Below, piece after piece: positions 6,048 through 6,349 of a DNA stretch of 6,349 bases. A program made the translations under genes and the position numbers. The notes beneath the pieces are model-generated. The model ran no database searches and was not told the DNA's origin. It saw only the letters and a list, made by a program, of their open reading frames with translations. Origin of the DNA: an uncultured Lachnospiraceae bacterium (lineage in GTDB: Bacteria; Bacillota; Clostridia; Lachnospirales; Lachnospiraceae); contig CANQYH010000185.1 in assembly GCA_947628025.1 (NCBI GenBank), positions 1-6,349 of the forward strand, in the 5' to 3' direction. Numbering within the stretch: position 1 is the stretch's first letter; every line of letters begins with the position of its first letter.

Positions 6048-6349
6048 GTGGGGATCCCTGATTTTTTAGAGCGGATGCTGACGGAACAGTACGGCGCGGA
6101 AACGGCCGCCCGGATCTGCGGCGGTTACGCGAAACGCAGGCCGGTGACTTTGCGCGTCAATACGCTGCGCTCGGACCGGGAGCGGATCTGCGGCAGCCTG
6201 GACCGCGCCGGGATACGGTGGCGGAGCGTAGGCTGGAACCCGGACGCGCTGATCCTCGAGGAAGTGCGGGAACCGGCTGTGCGGGCGCTGGATATTTACG
6301 AGAACGGCGAGATCTACCTGCAGAGCCTGTCGTCGATGATCCCGCCGCT
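6048..6349 (+). CDS. rsmF: RsmF-like rRNA cytosine-C5 methyltransferase, N-terminal part
   Basis: The first 100 residues of a NOL1/NOP2/Sun family protein, cut by the window end. These enzymes use S-adenosylmethionine to make 5-methylcytosine in rRNA. The visible part shows the family's N-terminal region: IPDFLERM at the start, LRVNTLR at about 35-41, and YLQSLSSMIPP at 90-100, the conserved segment just before the catalytic domain. There is no NusB-like domain at the N-terminus, which favours the RsmF type over RsmB. The SAM-binding site and catalytic cysteines lie beyond the window and cannot be checked. The start is GTG at 6048: it is the only plausible start after the in-frame stop at 5991-5993, and AAAGGCGGT (6030-6038) could serve as its ribosome binding site. 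It has its own promoter after the rpsR terminator. Confidence 0.85.
   Translation, partial: MGIPDFLERMLTEQYGAETAARICGGYAKRRPVTLRVNTLRSDRERICGSLDRAGIRWRSVGWNPDALILEEVREPAVRALDIYENGEIYLQSLSSMIPP

Overview
The window looks like ordinary chromosome from a Gram-positive anaerobe of the class Clostridia, most likely Lachnospiraceae. This is inferred from strong AAGGAGG-type ribosome binding sites, housekeeping (sigma-A type) promoters, tRNA genes without an encoded CCA end, a DUF4317 protein, a cysteine-bearing S18 and the classic rpsF-ssb-rpsR order. G and C are favoured at third codon positions. This makes long antisense open frames inside the real genes, which are not genes.

Left part (1-733): an unassigned non-coding edge, a probable promoter, tRNA-Tyr(GUA), a GC-rich hairpin-forming spacer, tRNA-Leu(UAA) and a strong intrinsic terminator form a small tRNA transcription unit. 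A strong extended -10 promoter follows and drives the next gene.

Middle (734-4476): a large membrane-bound hybrid histidine kinase (Cache-like sensor, HisKA, HATPase, two receiver domains) runs rightward. It meets a leftward DUF4317 gene of unknown function tail to tail, with only five bases between the stop codons and no obvious terminator.

Right part (4477-6349): a divergent intergenic region carries probable promoters for the DUF4317 gene and for the ribosomal operon, with short repeats between them. rpsF (S6), ssb and rpsR (S18) form one operon. Its leader can fold into a hairpin, possibly an S6:S18 autoregulatory site, and it ends in a clear intrinsic terminator. A near-consensus promoter then starts a gene for an RsmF-like rRNA cytosine methyltransferase, cut by the window end.

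The right half fits ribosome and replication housekeeping: S6 and S18 bind each other on the 30S platform, SSB coats single-stranded DNA, and the methyltransferase would modify rRNA. The kinase and the DUF4317 gene are the accessory part. I found no mobile element, CRISPR array, toxin-antitoxin pair or defence cluster, and no convincing sign of an undescribed multi-gene system. The least explained items are the DUF4317 protein, the structured non-coding left edge and the repeats in the divergent intergenic region.
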